Virus record (IMG/VR): IMGVR_UViG_3300049491_000538
Coordinates: 1-26,678 of that record
Reading direction: 5' to 3' (one strand)
Length of the DNA stretch: 26,678 nucleotides
Origin: a virus
Below are positions 7,277 to 15,753 of this stretch, in pieces. How positions within the stretch are numbered: the first letter of the stretch is position 1; each line of letters opens with the position of its first letter. The notes beneath the pieces are model-generated. The model made no database searches. It saw only the letters and a list, made by a program, of their open reading frames with translations, and was not told the origin of the DNA. The position numbers and the translations under genes were made by a program.

Positions 7277-7297
7277 CAAGGTTTACAGGAGACTCAT

Positions 7298-7921
7298 ATG
7301 GCTCTCGTTCTTGTTCCCGCAAACGCCATCACGGCGCCCATCAACATTCCGGCCGGCGCGAAAATCAGCGTTGCGTCGATCGGTGTCTTTAAGGTCAATC
7401 AGGTTGGCACGTTCACCAACTTCCCCAGCGTCGACGCACAAATCGCCGACGTGGCGGCTGGTGGCGCGCCGTACTTGTCTCCGACCTTTGCCGCAGCGGC
7501 GCAGGTCACCATCGACGCCTACGGTGGCCAGCCCTGTTGGTACTCGGTCGGCGTCGATCCTGCTGTTTCAATCGACGGCCGGCTCGGGCCATTTCAGGTG
7601 ACGCCCGCCTCGGTTCCTGCGACGGCCACACTCACACAGGCCCAGATGCTTGGCGGCGCGATTGCGTCGACGACGGCTGCGGCCGTCGTCGCCACGACCC
7701 TGACCGGCACTCAGCTTGACGCCGCATCGACGTTCACGATCGGCGACAGCTTCGAGCTGACGTTGATCAACAGCGGCGCAGCGAACACGCTGACCCTCGG
7801 GCTGGGCGCAGGCGTGACTGGCGACGGCAACGCCGCTGACTTGGTCGTTGCGCTGTCGACGTCGAAAACGTTCCGCTTCTACAAGACCGCAGCGAACACG
7901 TTCCGCGTCTTCCGCGTTTGA
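7298..7921 (+). CDS. Probable capsid decoration or head-associated protein
   Basis: A 207-residue protein starting at ATG 7298, with AGGAGA (7287-7292) five bases upstream. This is one of the clearest ribosome binding sites in the window and fits an abundant product. The frame is open further upstream, but that part includes the terminator. The sequence is Ala/Thr/Gly/Val-rich and predicted all-beta, with hydrophobic beta strands (MALVLVPANAITAPINIPAG at the N-terminus, FELTLIN and TFRVFRV later). There are no catalytic motifs. Its place right after the coat gene suggests a decoration or head-stabilising protein. The family is not recognised. Confidence 0.6.
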   Translation: MALVLVPANAITAPINIPAGAKISVASIGVFKVNQVGTFTNFPSVDAQIADVAAGGAPYLSPTFAAAAQVTIDAYGGQPCWYSVGVDPAVSIDGRLGPFQVTPASVPATATLTQAQMLGGAIASTTAAAVVATTLTGTQLDAASTFTIGDSFELTLINSGAANTLTLGLGAGVTGDGNAADLVVALSTSKTFRFYKTAANTFRVFRV

Positions 7922-7925
7922 TGTA

Positions 7926-7953
7926 GGGCTTGGGGTCAGCCTCTGAAAAGCCC
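7926..7953 (+). other. Nested weak hairpin between head genes
   Basis: GGGCTT (7926-7931) can pair with AAGCCC (7948-7953), and within it TCAG (7936-7939) pairs with CTGA (7943-7946). There is no T-tract afterwards. It lies in the 64-base gap before the next gene and may be incidental. Confidence 0.25.
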
Positions 7954-7985
7954 CACCATTCAACCCACACCGACGAGGTTTGCGC

Positions 7986-8327
7986 GTGTCTGACTTCCCC
8001 ACCATCGTCTACCGCTCGCCCGGTCGCCACAGTGGCCCGCCCGGCAAGACGTACGATTACAAGGGCATCGCCAACGAGATTGAGTTGACCGCAGCCCTGA
8101 CTGATGGATGGCTCCGAACGTTGCCCGAGGCATGTGCTCCGCCTCCTGTGGTCGAGCCTGCTGCGGTTTCGGTCGCCACCCCCGTCGAACCCCCGGCCGA
8201 CGATGCTCCGCCCACTAGAGAAGAACTGAAGGCGAAAGCTGCCGATCTTGGTCTCGACTACGACGGGCGCATCTCGGATGCTCGTTTGCTGGACTTGATC
8301 AACAAGGCCATCGACGCGAAAGGGTGA
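7986..8327 (+). CDS. Small head-region protein with C-terminal HeH/LEM-like motif
   Basis: A 113-residue protein. I chose GTG 7986 because GAGG (7975-7978) sits seven bases upstream. A TTG two codons earlier is the alternative. The N-terminal half contains KTYDYKGIANEIEL and a Trp-bearing TDGWLRTLPEA. A Pro/Ala-rich linker follows. The last 38 residues or so (PTREELKAKAADLGLDYDGR and the ISDARLLDLINKAI stretch) have the helix-extension-helix look of SAP/HeH/LEM-type domains that often end small phage head-region proteins. Such domains commonly bind nucleic acid or protein, so a head-completion or adaptor role is possible. P22 has no gene with this layout between coat and gp4. Confidence 0.6.
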   Translation: MSDFPTIVYRSPGRHSGPPGKTYDYKGIANEIELTAALTDGWLRTLPEACAPPPVVEPAAVSVATPVEPPADDAPPTREELKAKAADLGLDYDGRISDARLLDLINKAIDAKG

Positions 8328-8330
8328 CCC

Positions 8331-8807
8331 TTGAGCTTCACAAAGCGCCAGTTCGTTGACCAGGCGATGGCGGAAATCGGCATGGCGACGAACATGTACG
8401 ATCTTCAGGCTGATGACCTTCTGCGTGGGTGCCAGAGGCTGGACACGATGATGGCGTCGTGGAATGGCCAAGGCATCCGCCTTGGTTACCCGATGAGCAA
8501 CCCCAACGACGTCGACCCCGACGCCGACACGGGGATTCCTGACTGGGCAAACGAGGCCGTGATCGCAAACCTCGCTATTGTGTTGGCGCCTGCGTTCGGG
8601 CGCACGCCGATGGCTGAGACACGTGTGTCGGCGTCGCGCGGCATGAACGCAATGCGCACGCGCACCGCGACCCCGCCGCTGATGCAGTACCCGTCGACGC
8701 TGCCCGTTGGCGCTGGCAACAAGCCGTGGCGCAACACCGACAGCCCGTTCTTTCAACCCACCGATGACCTCGACGTTGGCCCTGATGGCGAACTGGATTT
8801 GGAGTAG
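8331..8807 (+). CDS. Head-completion / tail accessory factor, P22 gp4-like
   Basis: A 158-residue protein similar in size to P22 gp4 (166). The N-terminal part, FTKRQFVDQAMAEIGMA, then LQADDLLRGCQRLDTMMASW and the following LGYPM, has the typical gp4-family helical pattern. The gp4 ring assembles under the portal and stabilises packaged DNA before gp10 joins. The gp10-like gene is one gene away, which supports the call. The start is TTG, with AAGGG (8319-8323) about seven bases upstream and three bases after the preceding stop. The C-terminal tail (about 125-158) is acidic and probably flexible. Confidence 0.88.
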   Translation: MSFTKRQFVDQAMAEIGMATNMYDLQADDLLRGCQRLDTMMASWNGQGIRLGYPMSNPNDVDPDADTGIPDWANEAVIANLAIVLAPAFGRTPMAETRVSASRGMNAMRTRTATPPLMQYPSTLPVGAGNKPWRNTDSPFFQPTDDLDVGPDGELDLE

Positions 8808-8810
8808 ACA

Positions 8811-9794
8811 GTGAGCAAGACAATCAACCAGCTCTCGACGGCGTCATCCCTTTCGTCGGGTGACCAGATTGTCACCTACTCGTCGGCGAACGGTGACGCG
8901 CGCAAGGCGTCGCTGTCGGCGCTGCTGGACTTCTTTTCGGACACGTTCGCCAATCCTCAGTTTGAAGTGCAGACCGCCGCGCCGACGTCTTCGGGGTTCA
9001 CGGTCGCATTGACGGCGTCCGCGTCGAACATTTGGGCGATCATCTCACCGACGGGTGGATTTGCTGCTGGCACGGTGGTGTTGCCCGCTGCGGCGAGTGC
9101 GGTGGATGGACAAGAGGTTATTGTCACATCACGGCAGGCCGTAACATCGTTCTCCGTCACGCTAAGCGGAGCGCTGGGGTCAGGAATCCCAACAGCTATC
9201 CAGTCGGGCGGATTCTTCGCTTTGCGGTTCAACACGCTCCAAAATACTTGGTTCTGCGTCTCGCAAAGTCTTGGTGCAACCTCGACATTCAGCGACATCA
9301 CGGTGACGGGCGGGCTGATCAAGGATCTGAACGGTGGGACCGCGCTTGAACTGGCGCGAAACTACGTCGACCCCGGACCAGTCGCCAACTACGTTCGCAT
9401 GACGAACCGGGCGGCAGGCGGCAGCCCGGCGATTTCCGCCATCGGAAGCGACACTAACATCGGGCTCACGGTATCGTCAAAGGGCACAGGTGCTCTCACC
9501 CTGAATGCTGTGTCCGGAGATTGCGCCATCGTTGCCACCACCATCACATTGGGTGGCACCGTTGCCGGCATGACGTCGTCTGCTGATGTAGCGATCACCG
9601 GAAAAGCGACAACGACTTTGGGTGTCAGCGTGCCAGCGTCAACTGTTGCTGCGTTGCCCGCAGCGGCAAGCAACACCAACATCATCCGCATTGTCACTGA
9701 CGCAAACGCAACCACGTCGGGCGGCATCGTCGCTGGCGGAGGCGCGAACCGCCTTCTTGTTGTCAGCGACGGCACCAACTGGCGGATCGGCTGA
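8811..9794 (+). CDS. Beta-rich tail/virion surface protein
   Basis: A 327-residue protein beginning at GTG 8811 with GGAG six bases upstream. The N-terminus (MSKTINQLSTASSLSSGDQI) resembles short adaptor segments of podovirus tail proteins. A beta domain (about 60-165) has the pattern SASNIWAIISPTGGFAAGTV, typical of phage fibre head modules. The middle has GSDTNIGLTVSSKGTGALTL-type repeats, and the end (LLVVSDGTNWRIG) is common in tail-fibre C-termini. It sits between the gp4-like and gp10-like genes, so it probably decorates or plugs the short tail. Whether it replaces the P22 gp26 needle cannot be judged. Confidence 0.65.
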   Translation: MSKTINQLSTASSLSSGDQIVTYSSANGDARKASLSALLDFFSDTFANPQFEVQTAAPTSSGFTVALTASASNIWAIISPTGGFAAGTVVLPAAASAVDGQEVIVTSRQAVTSFSVTLSGALGSGIPTAIQSGGFFALRFNTLQNTWFCVSQSLGATSTFSDITVTGGLIKDLNGGTALELARNYVDPGPVANYVRMTNRAAGGSPAISAIGSDTNIGLTVSSKGTGALTLNAVSGDCAIVATTITLGGTVAGMTSSADVAITGKATTTLGVSVPASTVAALPAAASNTNIIRIVTDANATTSGGIVAGGGANRLLVVSDGTNWRIG

Positions 9795-9797
9795 CCG

Positions 9798-11201
9798 ATG
9801 GCACAAATTCCCATCCTGCAGGGCATCTACACGAGCAACGGGCCAGACATCCGCGCGAGTCTGCCCGTCAATCTCGTGCCAGTGGCGTTGCAGAATGGCG
9901 TGAGCGCTGGCTATCTGCGCCCCGCTGAAGGCATCATCGACGCTGGCACGGGCGTAGGCGCAACGCGCGGTATGATTTACTGGGAGGGCGCAATCCACGC
10001 CGTGCAAGGCACATCCCTTGTTCGCATCGACAGCAACGGTGCAGTGACCACACTGGCAACAGTTGCAGACGGTGGCCCTGTGCGATTCACGTACAGCTTT
10101 GACCGTCTCGGCATCCAGAGCGGTCAGCGGCTCTACTATTGGGATGGCTCATCCTTGGTCGAGGTCACTGACATCGACCTTGGCGTCTGCGTCGATGTTG
10201 TGTGGATTGCGGGTTTTTTCATGTCGACCGACGGCACGAACGTCGTCGTCACTGAGTTGAATGACCCAATGCAGGTTCGCATTGACAAATACGCCAGCAA
10301 TGAGGCGAACCCCGACCCCATTTTGGGCCTGCTTCGTCTGCGCAACGAGGTCTACAGCTTCAACCGCTACACCATCGAGGTGTTTGACCTCGTCGGCGGA
10401 ACCGGCTTTCCCTTCGCCGTCGTTGATGGTGCACAGGTGCAGAAGGGCGCGCTCGGCACGTTCGCTTCGTGCGTGTTCGGTGACGTCGTGGCGTTCGTTG
10501 GTGGCGGCTTCAACGAGGCGCCTGGCGTCTACCTCGCGCAAAGCGGCACGGCGGTGAAGTTGTCCACTGTCGAGGTAGACCGTGTGCTGGCGGGGTTCAC
10601 TGAGGGGCAACTCGCGACGACGGTGTGTGAGTCACGCATCTTCAACGGCTTCGAGCACCTCTACATCCATCTGCCGGACCGGACGCTGGTGTTCGATCGC
10701 GTTGCCACACAGCTACTTGGCCAGCAGGTTTGGTTCACGTTGTCGTCGGGCCTTGTCGGCTTCCAGCCAACGCGCGCGCGGTACTTCACGTTTGCGTTCG
10801 ACCGATGGTGGGTGGGTGACCCGACGTCGAATAGCTTCGGTGTTCTCGACGAGAGAATCGGCACCATTTACGGTGAGCCTCGCCGATGGGAGTTCTCGAC
10901 GCCCATCATCTACAACGCAGGCAAGAGCGCCGTCGTTCGTAGCCTTGAGCTTTCATCGCTCACCGGGCGCGTCGCCGTTGGTGCCAATCCGCGCATCTCG
11001 ACGTCGCACAGCTTCGACGGCATGACATGGTCCCTGCCTCGCTACATCAACGCAGGCTCGATTGGGGAGCGCAACAAGCGGCTGGCTTGGTTCCGCATGG
11101 GTCCACTCTACGATCAACGAATCCAGCGGTTTCAGGGCACTTCAGACGCGCACCTGTCATTCGCTCGCCTTGAAGCCGAGATTGAAAGCGGCGTGTACTG
11201 A
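9798..11201 (+). CDS. Packaged-DNA stabilisation / tail protein, P22 gp10-like
   Basis: A 467-residue protein nearly the length of P22 gp10 (472). Family features run in register by eye: LPVNLVPVALQNGVSAGYLR near the N-terminus (cf. LPVNMLATPKE...GYLR in P22), a mid-region RNEVYSFNRYTIEVFDLVGG (cf. FGSSTIEYFSLTG), VQKGALGTFASC (cf. VQKGIAGTYCK) and FEHLYIHLPDRTLVFD (cf. HELLIIHLPRHVLVYD). The product forms the second ring of the tail machine, bound to gp4, closing the DNA channel. The start is three bases after the preceding stop, with only a weak ribosome binding site. The stop overlaps the next ATG (TGATG). Confidence 0.92.
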   Translation: MAQIPILQGIYTSNGPDIRASLPVNLVPVALQNGVSAGYLRPAEGIIDAGTGVGATRGMIYWEGAIHAVQGTSLVRIDSNGAVTTLATVADGGPVRFTYSFDRLGIQSGQRLYYWDGSSLVEVTDIDLGVCVDVVWIAGFFMSTDGTNVVVTELNDPMQVRIDKYASNEANPDPILGLLRLRNEVYSFNRYTIEVFDLVGGTGFPFAVVDGAQVQKGALGTFASCVFGDVVAFVGGGFNEAPGVYLAQSGTAVKLSTVEVDRVLAGFTEGQLATTVCESRIFNGFEHLYIHLPDRTLVFDRVATQLLGQQVWFTLSSGLVGFQPTRARYFTFAFDRWWVGDPTSNSFGVLDERIGTIYGEPRRWEFSTPIIYNAGKSAVVRSLELSSLTGRVAVGANPRISTSHSFDGMTWSLPRYINAGSIGERNKRLAWFRMGPLYDQRIQRFQGTSDAHLSFARLEAEIESGVY

Positions 11202-12742
11202 TGACTTCGACAACGGCGACGCTCAAGGTCACCCGTGAACAGCTTGACCGGCTGTGCAACGGTGATTTGCGTCTTCGCCGTCAGCTCGAGCTCTTGTTCG
11301 CCGCCGTTGACGCGCTCCTCGCAGGCGGAGGTGGCGGTGGCGGTGGGCCACCATCAGGCCCAGCGGGTGGCGACCTCACGGGCACGTACCCGAACCCCAC
11401 AATCGCCGCCGATGCCGTGAGCAACGCCAAACTGGCGAACATGCCGGCGTCGACTTTCAAAGCGAACAATACCGGAGGGTCAGCCAACCCCCTCGACATC
11501 ACTACGACTCAAGCGAAGGCGTTGCTTGCAATCAGCGAGGCTGATGTGTCACCCCTTGGATGGGCGACGCCAGCAGTGATGACGGGCGACGTCAACGACT
11601 ACGCCATTGGTACGGTTTCAAAGTTCCGGCTCGACCCAGGCGCCGGGACACGAACGATCACCGGCATCTCGGGTGGCGTCGACGGGCGAGTGATTGAAAT
11701 CGCCAACATCGGATCAGGGCAGAACATCAATCTGGCCAACGAATCCGCTTTGTCGTCGGCAGCAAATCGAATCCGCACACTAACCGGCGTGGCATTGTCG
11801 TTCACGCCACCCGAGATTGTGCGACTGGTTTACGACGGGACATCGTCGCGGTGGCGGCTGGCGAATCCGACACCTGTCATCACGGTCGCAGCTGGCGACG
11901 TCTTGATCACTGGTGGCGCGTCGCCGTCGACGCTCATCGGTAACGGCGTTGTGAGCAACGCCAAACTGGCGAACATGCCGGCTAACACAATTAAGGGGAA
12001 CAACACCGGCGGCGTGTCCAGCCCGCTTGATCTCACCGTTGCCCAAGCACAAGCACTTCTTGGCCTGACGCCATTCGGCGCAGACCCGGGCACCACTGAA
12101 GGCGTAGTCGGATTCGACGGCACAAACCTTTTCGATTTCGGCAACCTCACACACAACAGCACGACAAAAACAACGGGGACGTCGACTCTTGATGCCGCCA
12201 TTGAGGTGAAAGGCCCACTGGTCTCGACGAACCAAGTCGCTGTCAGCGAGGGCCTGCTCCCGTCGACAGTGGCGAACAAGATGGTGGTCTTCGCTGACAC
12301 GTCCAACCGGCTGAAGGTTGTCCGCGAAACTGGTGTCGTTGTTCAGCTTGACGCCGTCGAGGTGGGTCAAGCCGGTGCCACCATCTCGACTCGCAAGCGC
12401 ATCAACTTCGTCAGCGGCGCGACGGTCGCAGATAACGCGGGAACCGACAGCGCCGATGTCACAATCCTTGGCGGCTCAGGCGTCGCGATTAAAACCGTTT
12501 CCGTCACCGTGCCATACGGTGGGCAACAGCAGACGACGACGTTTATTGACGCAAGTGTAACGGCAGCGTCGAAGATCATCATCGGGTGGGGGCCGACAGT
12601 CGAGGCTGACGAGAATGAGCCCAGTGCCATGCCCATTTCGTTCAGCGCTGTGCCGGACACGGGGTTTGTTACTGTCACCATCTCCGCCGACGATGACAAC
12701 GTCATTGGCGGACAGTTCAATCTTTCATACGTAGTTGGGTGA
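11201..12742 (+). CDS. Tail fibre protein with internal repeat
   Basis: A 513-residue protein translated from an ATG overlapping the gp10-like stop. It has a helical N-terminus (REQLDRLCNGDLRLRRQLEL, about 11-30), then a poly-Gly hinge (about 47-54) and GDLTGTYPNPTI, a motif common in phage fibres. Two copies follow of a module reading SNAKLANMPA, then NNTGG, then PLD (about 73-102 and 251-280), each part of a shaft repeat. Between them is a domain with NIGSGQNINLANESALSSAA and VRLVYDGTSSRWRL, found in many fibre knobs. The C-terminal region is beta-rich. It probably extends from the tail hub as a receptor-binding or spacer fibre. Confidence 0.8.
   Translation: MTSTTATLKVTREQLDRLCNGDLRLRRQLELLFAAVDALLAGGGGGGGGPPSGPAGGDLTGTYPNPTIAADAVSNAKLANMPASTFKANNTGGSANPLDITTTQAKALLAISEADVSPLGWATPAVMTGDVNDYAIGTVSKFRLDPGAGTRTITGISGGVDGRVIEIANIGSGQNINLANESALSSAANRIRTLTGVALSFTPPEIVRLVYDGTSSRWRLANPTPVITVAAGDVLITGGASPSTLIGNGVVSNAKLANMPANTIKGNNTGGVSSPLDLTVAQAQALLGLTPFGADPGTTEGVVGFDGTNLFDFGNLTHNSTTKTTGTSTLDAAIEVKGPLVSTNQVAVSEGLLPSTVANKMVVFADTSNRLKVVRETGVVVQLDAVEVGQAGATISTRKRINFVSGATVADNAGTDSADVTILGGSGVAIKTVSVTVPYGGQQQTTTFIDASVTAASKIIIGWGPTVEADENEPSAMPISFSAVPDTGFVTVTISADDDNVIGGQFNLSYVVG
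11417..11448 (+). repeat. 32-bp exact internal repeat, copy 1
   Basis: Bases 11417-11448 are identical to 11951-11982. Both encode the NAKLANMP part of the fibre shaft module. Exact nucleotide identity, including third positions, points to recent duplication or recombination between the modules. Confidence 0.85.
11951..11982 (+). repeat. 32-bp exact internal repeat, copy 2
   Basis: Second copy of the repeat at 11417-11448, 534 bases downstream (178 codons), so the reading frame is preserved. The flanking codons of the module are only similar, not identical. Confidence 0.85.
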
Positions 12743-12745
12743 TTT

Positions 12746-13513
12746 ATGACTGTTTGGCGCGACGCCCGTGGCAATGAATACAGGGGATTCCTCGACGGGA
12801 TCACCAATGTAACAGTGACCGATGCGCGTGCCGCAACCGCATCGCTTGCGGCGCTGAATGCCGAAGCCGTGGTCGACATGGACGGCGTTGCTGTCGTCAT
12901 GGTCGACATTCGCGGCACATTCGTCGGCACATTCGTTTTTGAGGCATCTGTCGACGGGACTAACTACGTTGGGATCAGCGGCATCAACGTTCTGACTCAG
13001 CAAGTGGTTGCATCAATCACAGCCACCGCTACCACTGTCGCCGTTGGCGTGACGGGGTTTCGCCGGTTTCGCGTGCGGTGTTCGGCATTCACCTCCGGCG
13101 CTGGCGTCGTGGCGCTGCGTGCGACAGCTGCGGACTACGCAATCATCACGGTGCCGCTTCCTGCTCTACTTTCTGTGACCAATACTGCCATTGTAAACAC
13201 GGCGGTGACCCTCACCGTGCCCGCCGCTGGCGCTGGGCTGTTTCACTACTTCACACGCATCATGGTTCAGCGGTTCTTCGCGACTGCGGGCCTCGCGGGC
13301 GCAACCCCGACGCTGGTTACGACGACAAATCTGCCCGGCGCTCGTGCCTTTTCTTTCCCCACCGCCGGAGCGCTTGGCACAAGTGTGGCCGAGATTCTTG
13401 AACAATCACAGCCGCTCAAATCGTCGGCGGCGAACACGGCGACGACGATTGTCTGCCCGGCGAGCACTGACACCATTTGGCGTGTGACTGCTGACTACTA
13501 CGTCGGTGCGTGA
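12746..13513 (+). CDS. Beta-sandwich virion protein of unknown role
   Basis: A 255-residue protein starting three bases after the fibre gene. The N-terminal half (about 1-130) contains VDIRGTFVGTFVFEASVDGT and FRRFRVRCSAFTSGAGVVAL, patterns of a jelly-roll domain seen in other phage structural proteins. The C-terminal half (about 145-255) is another beta-rich domain with GAGLFHYFTRIMVQRFFA and ends VTADYYVGA. No enzyme motif is visible. The location between the fibre and ejection genes implies a tail component. Confidence 0.6.
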   Translation: MTVWRDARGNEYRGFLDGITNVTVTDARAATASLAALNAEAVVDMDGVAVVMVDIRGTFVGTFVFEASVDGTNYVGISGINVLTQQVVASITATATTVAVGVTGFRRFRVRCSAFTSGAGVVALRATAADYAIITVPLPALLSVTNTAIVNTAVTLTVPAAGAGLFHYFTRIMVQRFFATAGLAGATPTLVTTTNLPGARAFSFPTAGALGTSVAEILEQSQPLKSSAANTATTIVCPASTDTIWRVTADYYVGA

Positions 13514-13555
13514 CGTTCTCGACGATTGGTGTAGTCTCTGTGTGCGAGGTGTCCG

Positions 13556-14356
13556 ATGGACTTTGGCGAGTGGCTTGGCGAGGATGGGTTCGTTGACACT
13601 GGGTTCTTGGAGGGCATCCCCGGATTTCAAGATGCTCGCCCTCGCACCAAAGGTGAGCAACTTGCATTCCTCGCCAACGCCCCGATCTACATGGGCACAT
13701 ATGGCGCGTATCAGGCCATCACCGGCAGGGGTGGAGAGCGCCAGCTCGGCATTGATGACGAGATTGCCCGCGCGGGCGAAGCTGGCGCGGGCGAACTGAA
13801 TGCGGGTATCGACGGCGCAGACGACGCGCTGGGCCTTTACAACGAGGCCGGCCAGCAGGCGACACAGCAGCAGCAAGCGTTGATGGGTTTGCTTGGCCCG
13901 CAGGCTCAGCAAGAGGCCTACGCGATGATCGAAAACTCGCCGGCATTCGCCGCACAGTTGCAGACGGGTGAAGAAGCTATCTTGCAGAACGCAGCGGCAA
14001 CGGGCGGGCTGCGTGGCGGCAACACACAATCGATGTTGGCGCAGTTTCGGCCGCAGCTTCTGGATCAACTGATTCAGCAGCAGCTCGGTGGCCTCTCTGG
14101 CCTCTCGGGGCAGGGGCTGGGCGCTGCTGGCCAGTTCGCCGGTATTCAGGCTGGGTTGCGCGGTGACCTCGCTGGGCTTCGGTCTGGCGTCGCCCTTTCA
14201 CAGATCGACGCACGTCGCCAACGCGAACAGGAGTTTCGCGACAGCGCCGGCACGCTCTTCGGACTTGGCGCAAACATCGCGACAGGTGGTGCGAGCGGCG
14301 CGTTCTCCGGCATTGGGCAGGCGGCAGCCAGTAACACGCAGCGTCGAGGCTTCTGA
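13556..14356 (+). CDS. Ejection (DNA transfer) protein, P22 gp7-like
   Basis: A 266-residue protein with GAGG about seven bases before its ATG. It is first in the three-gene block that in P22 codes for the pilot proteins gp7, gp20 and gp16, which leave the virion with the DNA and cross the cell envelope. The central region (about 100-190) shows the gp7-family pattern: ENSPAFAAQLQTGEEAILQN, AAATGGLRGGNTQS, then LGGLSGLSGQGLGAAGQFAG. Gly/Ala-rich helices near the C-terminus (GTLFGLGANIATGGASGAFS) could enter membranes. The stop overlaps the next start (TGATG). Confidence 0.85.
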   Translation: MDFGEWLGEDGFVDTGFLEGIPGFQDARPRTKGEQLAFLANAPIYMGTYGAYQAITGRGGERQLGIDDEIARAGEAGAGELNAGIDGADDALGLYNEAGQQATQQQQALMGLLGPQAQQEAYAMIENSPAFAAQLQTGEEAILQNAAATGGLRGGNTQSMLAQFRPQLLDQLIQQQLGGLSGLSGQGLGAAGQFAGIQAGLRGDLAGLRSGVALSQIDARRQREQEFRDSAGTLFGLGANIATGGASGAFSGIGQAAASNTQRRGF

Positions 14357-15753
14357 TGGCTGGTCCTTGGGATTTCAATCTTCGCGAATTCCGCCCCATG
14401 TCACAGGGGCTTCAGTCCGGCATGAACCTTGGGCAGGGTCTTCTTGACGCGCGCGCCCAAGGCGTGAACATCGCCAATGCCCAGCGGCAGGCACAACAGC
14501 AGGCTCTTGAGTTTCAGCAGAAGCAAGCAGCTATGGCGCAGGCCCAGGAAGCAGCGCAGTTGCAGGCGCAGCAAGCAGCAGCGGCGCGCGCTGAATGGGG
14601 GGCAATGGGCGACGGCGCGACGTTGCGGCAAATGGATGACCTCATCCGCCGCAACCCGCAAGCGCTGGGCGTCACCGGCTTCAAAGATGCCTATGACCGC
14701 CAGACCACCACCGAGAAGCAGCAGGCCTACGCCGACTTGGCGGAGCCGTTTGCTGCGCTTCAGAATGGCGACGTCGATACCGCCATCGAGGTGCTGGATA
14801 AGCAATGGGCTGGTTACACAAACGCCAACGATGAGAAGACCGCGCGGTCTCGCGCTCGGCTCGTCGAGATGGCGAAGGTGAACCCCGAAGCGGCACGACG
14901 ACGCATGTTCGCCATGTTGTCGTCGGTGGCTGACAAGGATCAGAGAGAGAGCCTGTTCGCCCTCGACAACGCCGACGTCAAGTTGCGCAAAGACACTGCC
15001 GACGCTGATAAGGCTGAGGAAGAATCTCGACGCGCAGCGGAAACGATCGAGGCCGACCTCAACCTCAAGGGGGCACAACGCGCGCAGTACGAGGCGGCAA
15101 CCAAGAACTTCGCCGACCGCCTTGGCTACGACTACTGGAAGGCTCGTGAAGACTTCGCACTTCAGCGCGCAAAGAACGAGGCGGCGAACAAGGCAAACGA
15201 GATCATGGGCGAAAAGCTCTCAAACAAAGAGCTTGAGCAGCAAAACAAGATGTCTGACGAAGCTGCGGCGACGCTCGTGATGAAGAAGCGAGCAAGCATT
15301 ATCGCTGCCCGATTCCGTGACCCTGCCGTCAAGAACGCGTGGGCGGGTCGCCTCGGAACCGAAACTGAGAAAGTCAAGGCTTTTCTTGGGTTCAAAGACG
15401 ATGTCTCTGAAGCGCGCGCCATGTATGACGCATTCAAGAACGAGAAGGTTCTAGAGCAGCTCCCGCCCGGTGCGGCGTCGGACAACGACATCAAAATGAT
15501 GTCGCAGCCGTTCCCCGCTGCCACCGATGATCCTGAGTACATCGCGCGCTACATGGACAAAGTTGTCGAACTCACTGAAAAGGCTTATCGCATCAAAAGC
15601 GCACGAGCGCAGTGGCAGGCAAACAATCACAGCTTGGGGGCCATGCGGCGCGATGGCGCCCAGATTGACCTCGATGGCGAGCAAATCACGATCCCCAACG
15701 GCATGACGTACGACTCGTTCGTGCGCGAGATGATCGACGAGGGCGACGAATGA
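14356..15753 (+). CDS. Ejection (DNA transfer) protein, P22 gp20-like
   Basis: A 465-residue, almost wholly helical protein. The N-terminal 90 residues are dominated by Gln/Ala (QRQAQQQALEFQQKQAAMAQ) and probably form a long coiled coil. The middle is Lys/Glu/Ala-rich. Near the C-terminus SDNDIKMMSQPFPAATDDPE and the following YMDKVVELTEKAY resemble C-terminal segments of gp20-type ejection proteins. Length (P22 gp20 is 471) and second position in the ejection block agree. Start and stop both overlap neighbours (TGATG and ATGA), consistent with stoichiometric coupled translation. Confidence 0.78.
   Translation: MAGPWDFNLREFRPMSQGLQSGMNLGQGLLDARAQGVNIANAQRQAQQQALEFQQKQAAMAQAQEAAQLQAQQAAAARAEWGAMGDGATLRQMDDLIRRNPQALGVTGFKDAYDRQTTTEKQQAYADLAEPFAALQNGDVDTAIEVLDKQWAGYTNANDEKTARSRARLVEMAKVNPEAARRRMFAMLSSVADKDQRESLFALDNADVKLRKDTADADKAEEESRRAAETIEADLNLKGAQRAQYEAATKNFADRLGYDYWKAREDFALQRAKNEAANKANEIMGEKLSNKELEQQNKMSDEAAATLVMKKRASIIAARFRDPAVKNAWAGRLGTETEKVKAFLGFKDDVSEARAMYDAFKNEKVLEQLPPGAASDNDIKMMSQPFPAATDDPEYIARYMDKVVELTEKAYRIKSARAQWQANNHSLGAMRRDGAQIDLDGEQITIPNGMTYDSFVREMIDEGDE

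Noticed and set aside
6185-7279. A 364-residue minus-strand frame across the coat gene
   Set aside because: Antisense shadow of the P22-type coat protein, with shuffled low-complexity composition and no family pattern.
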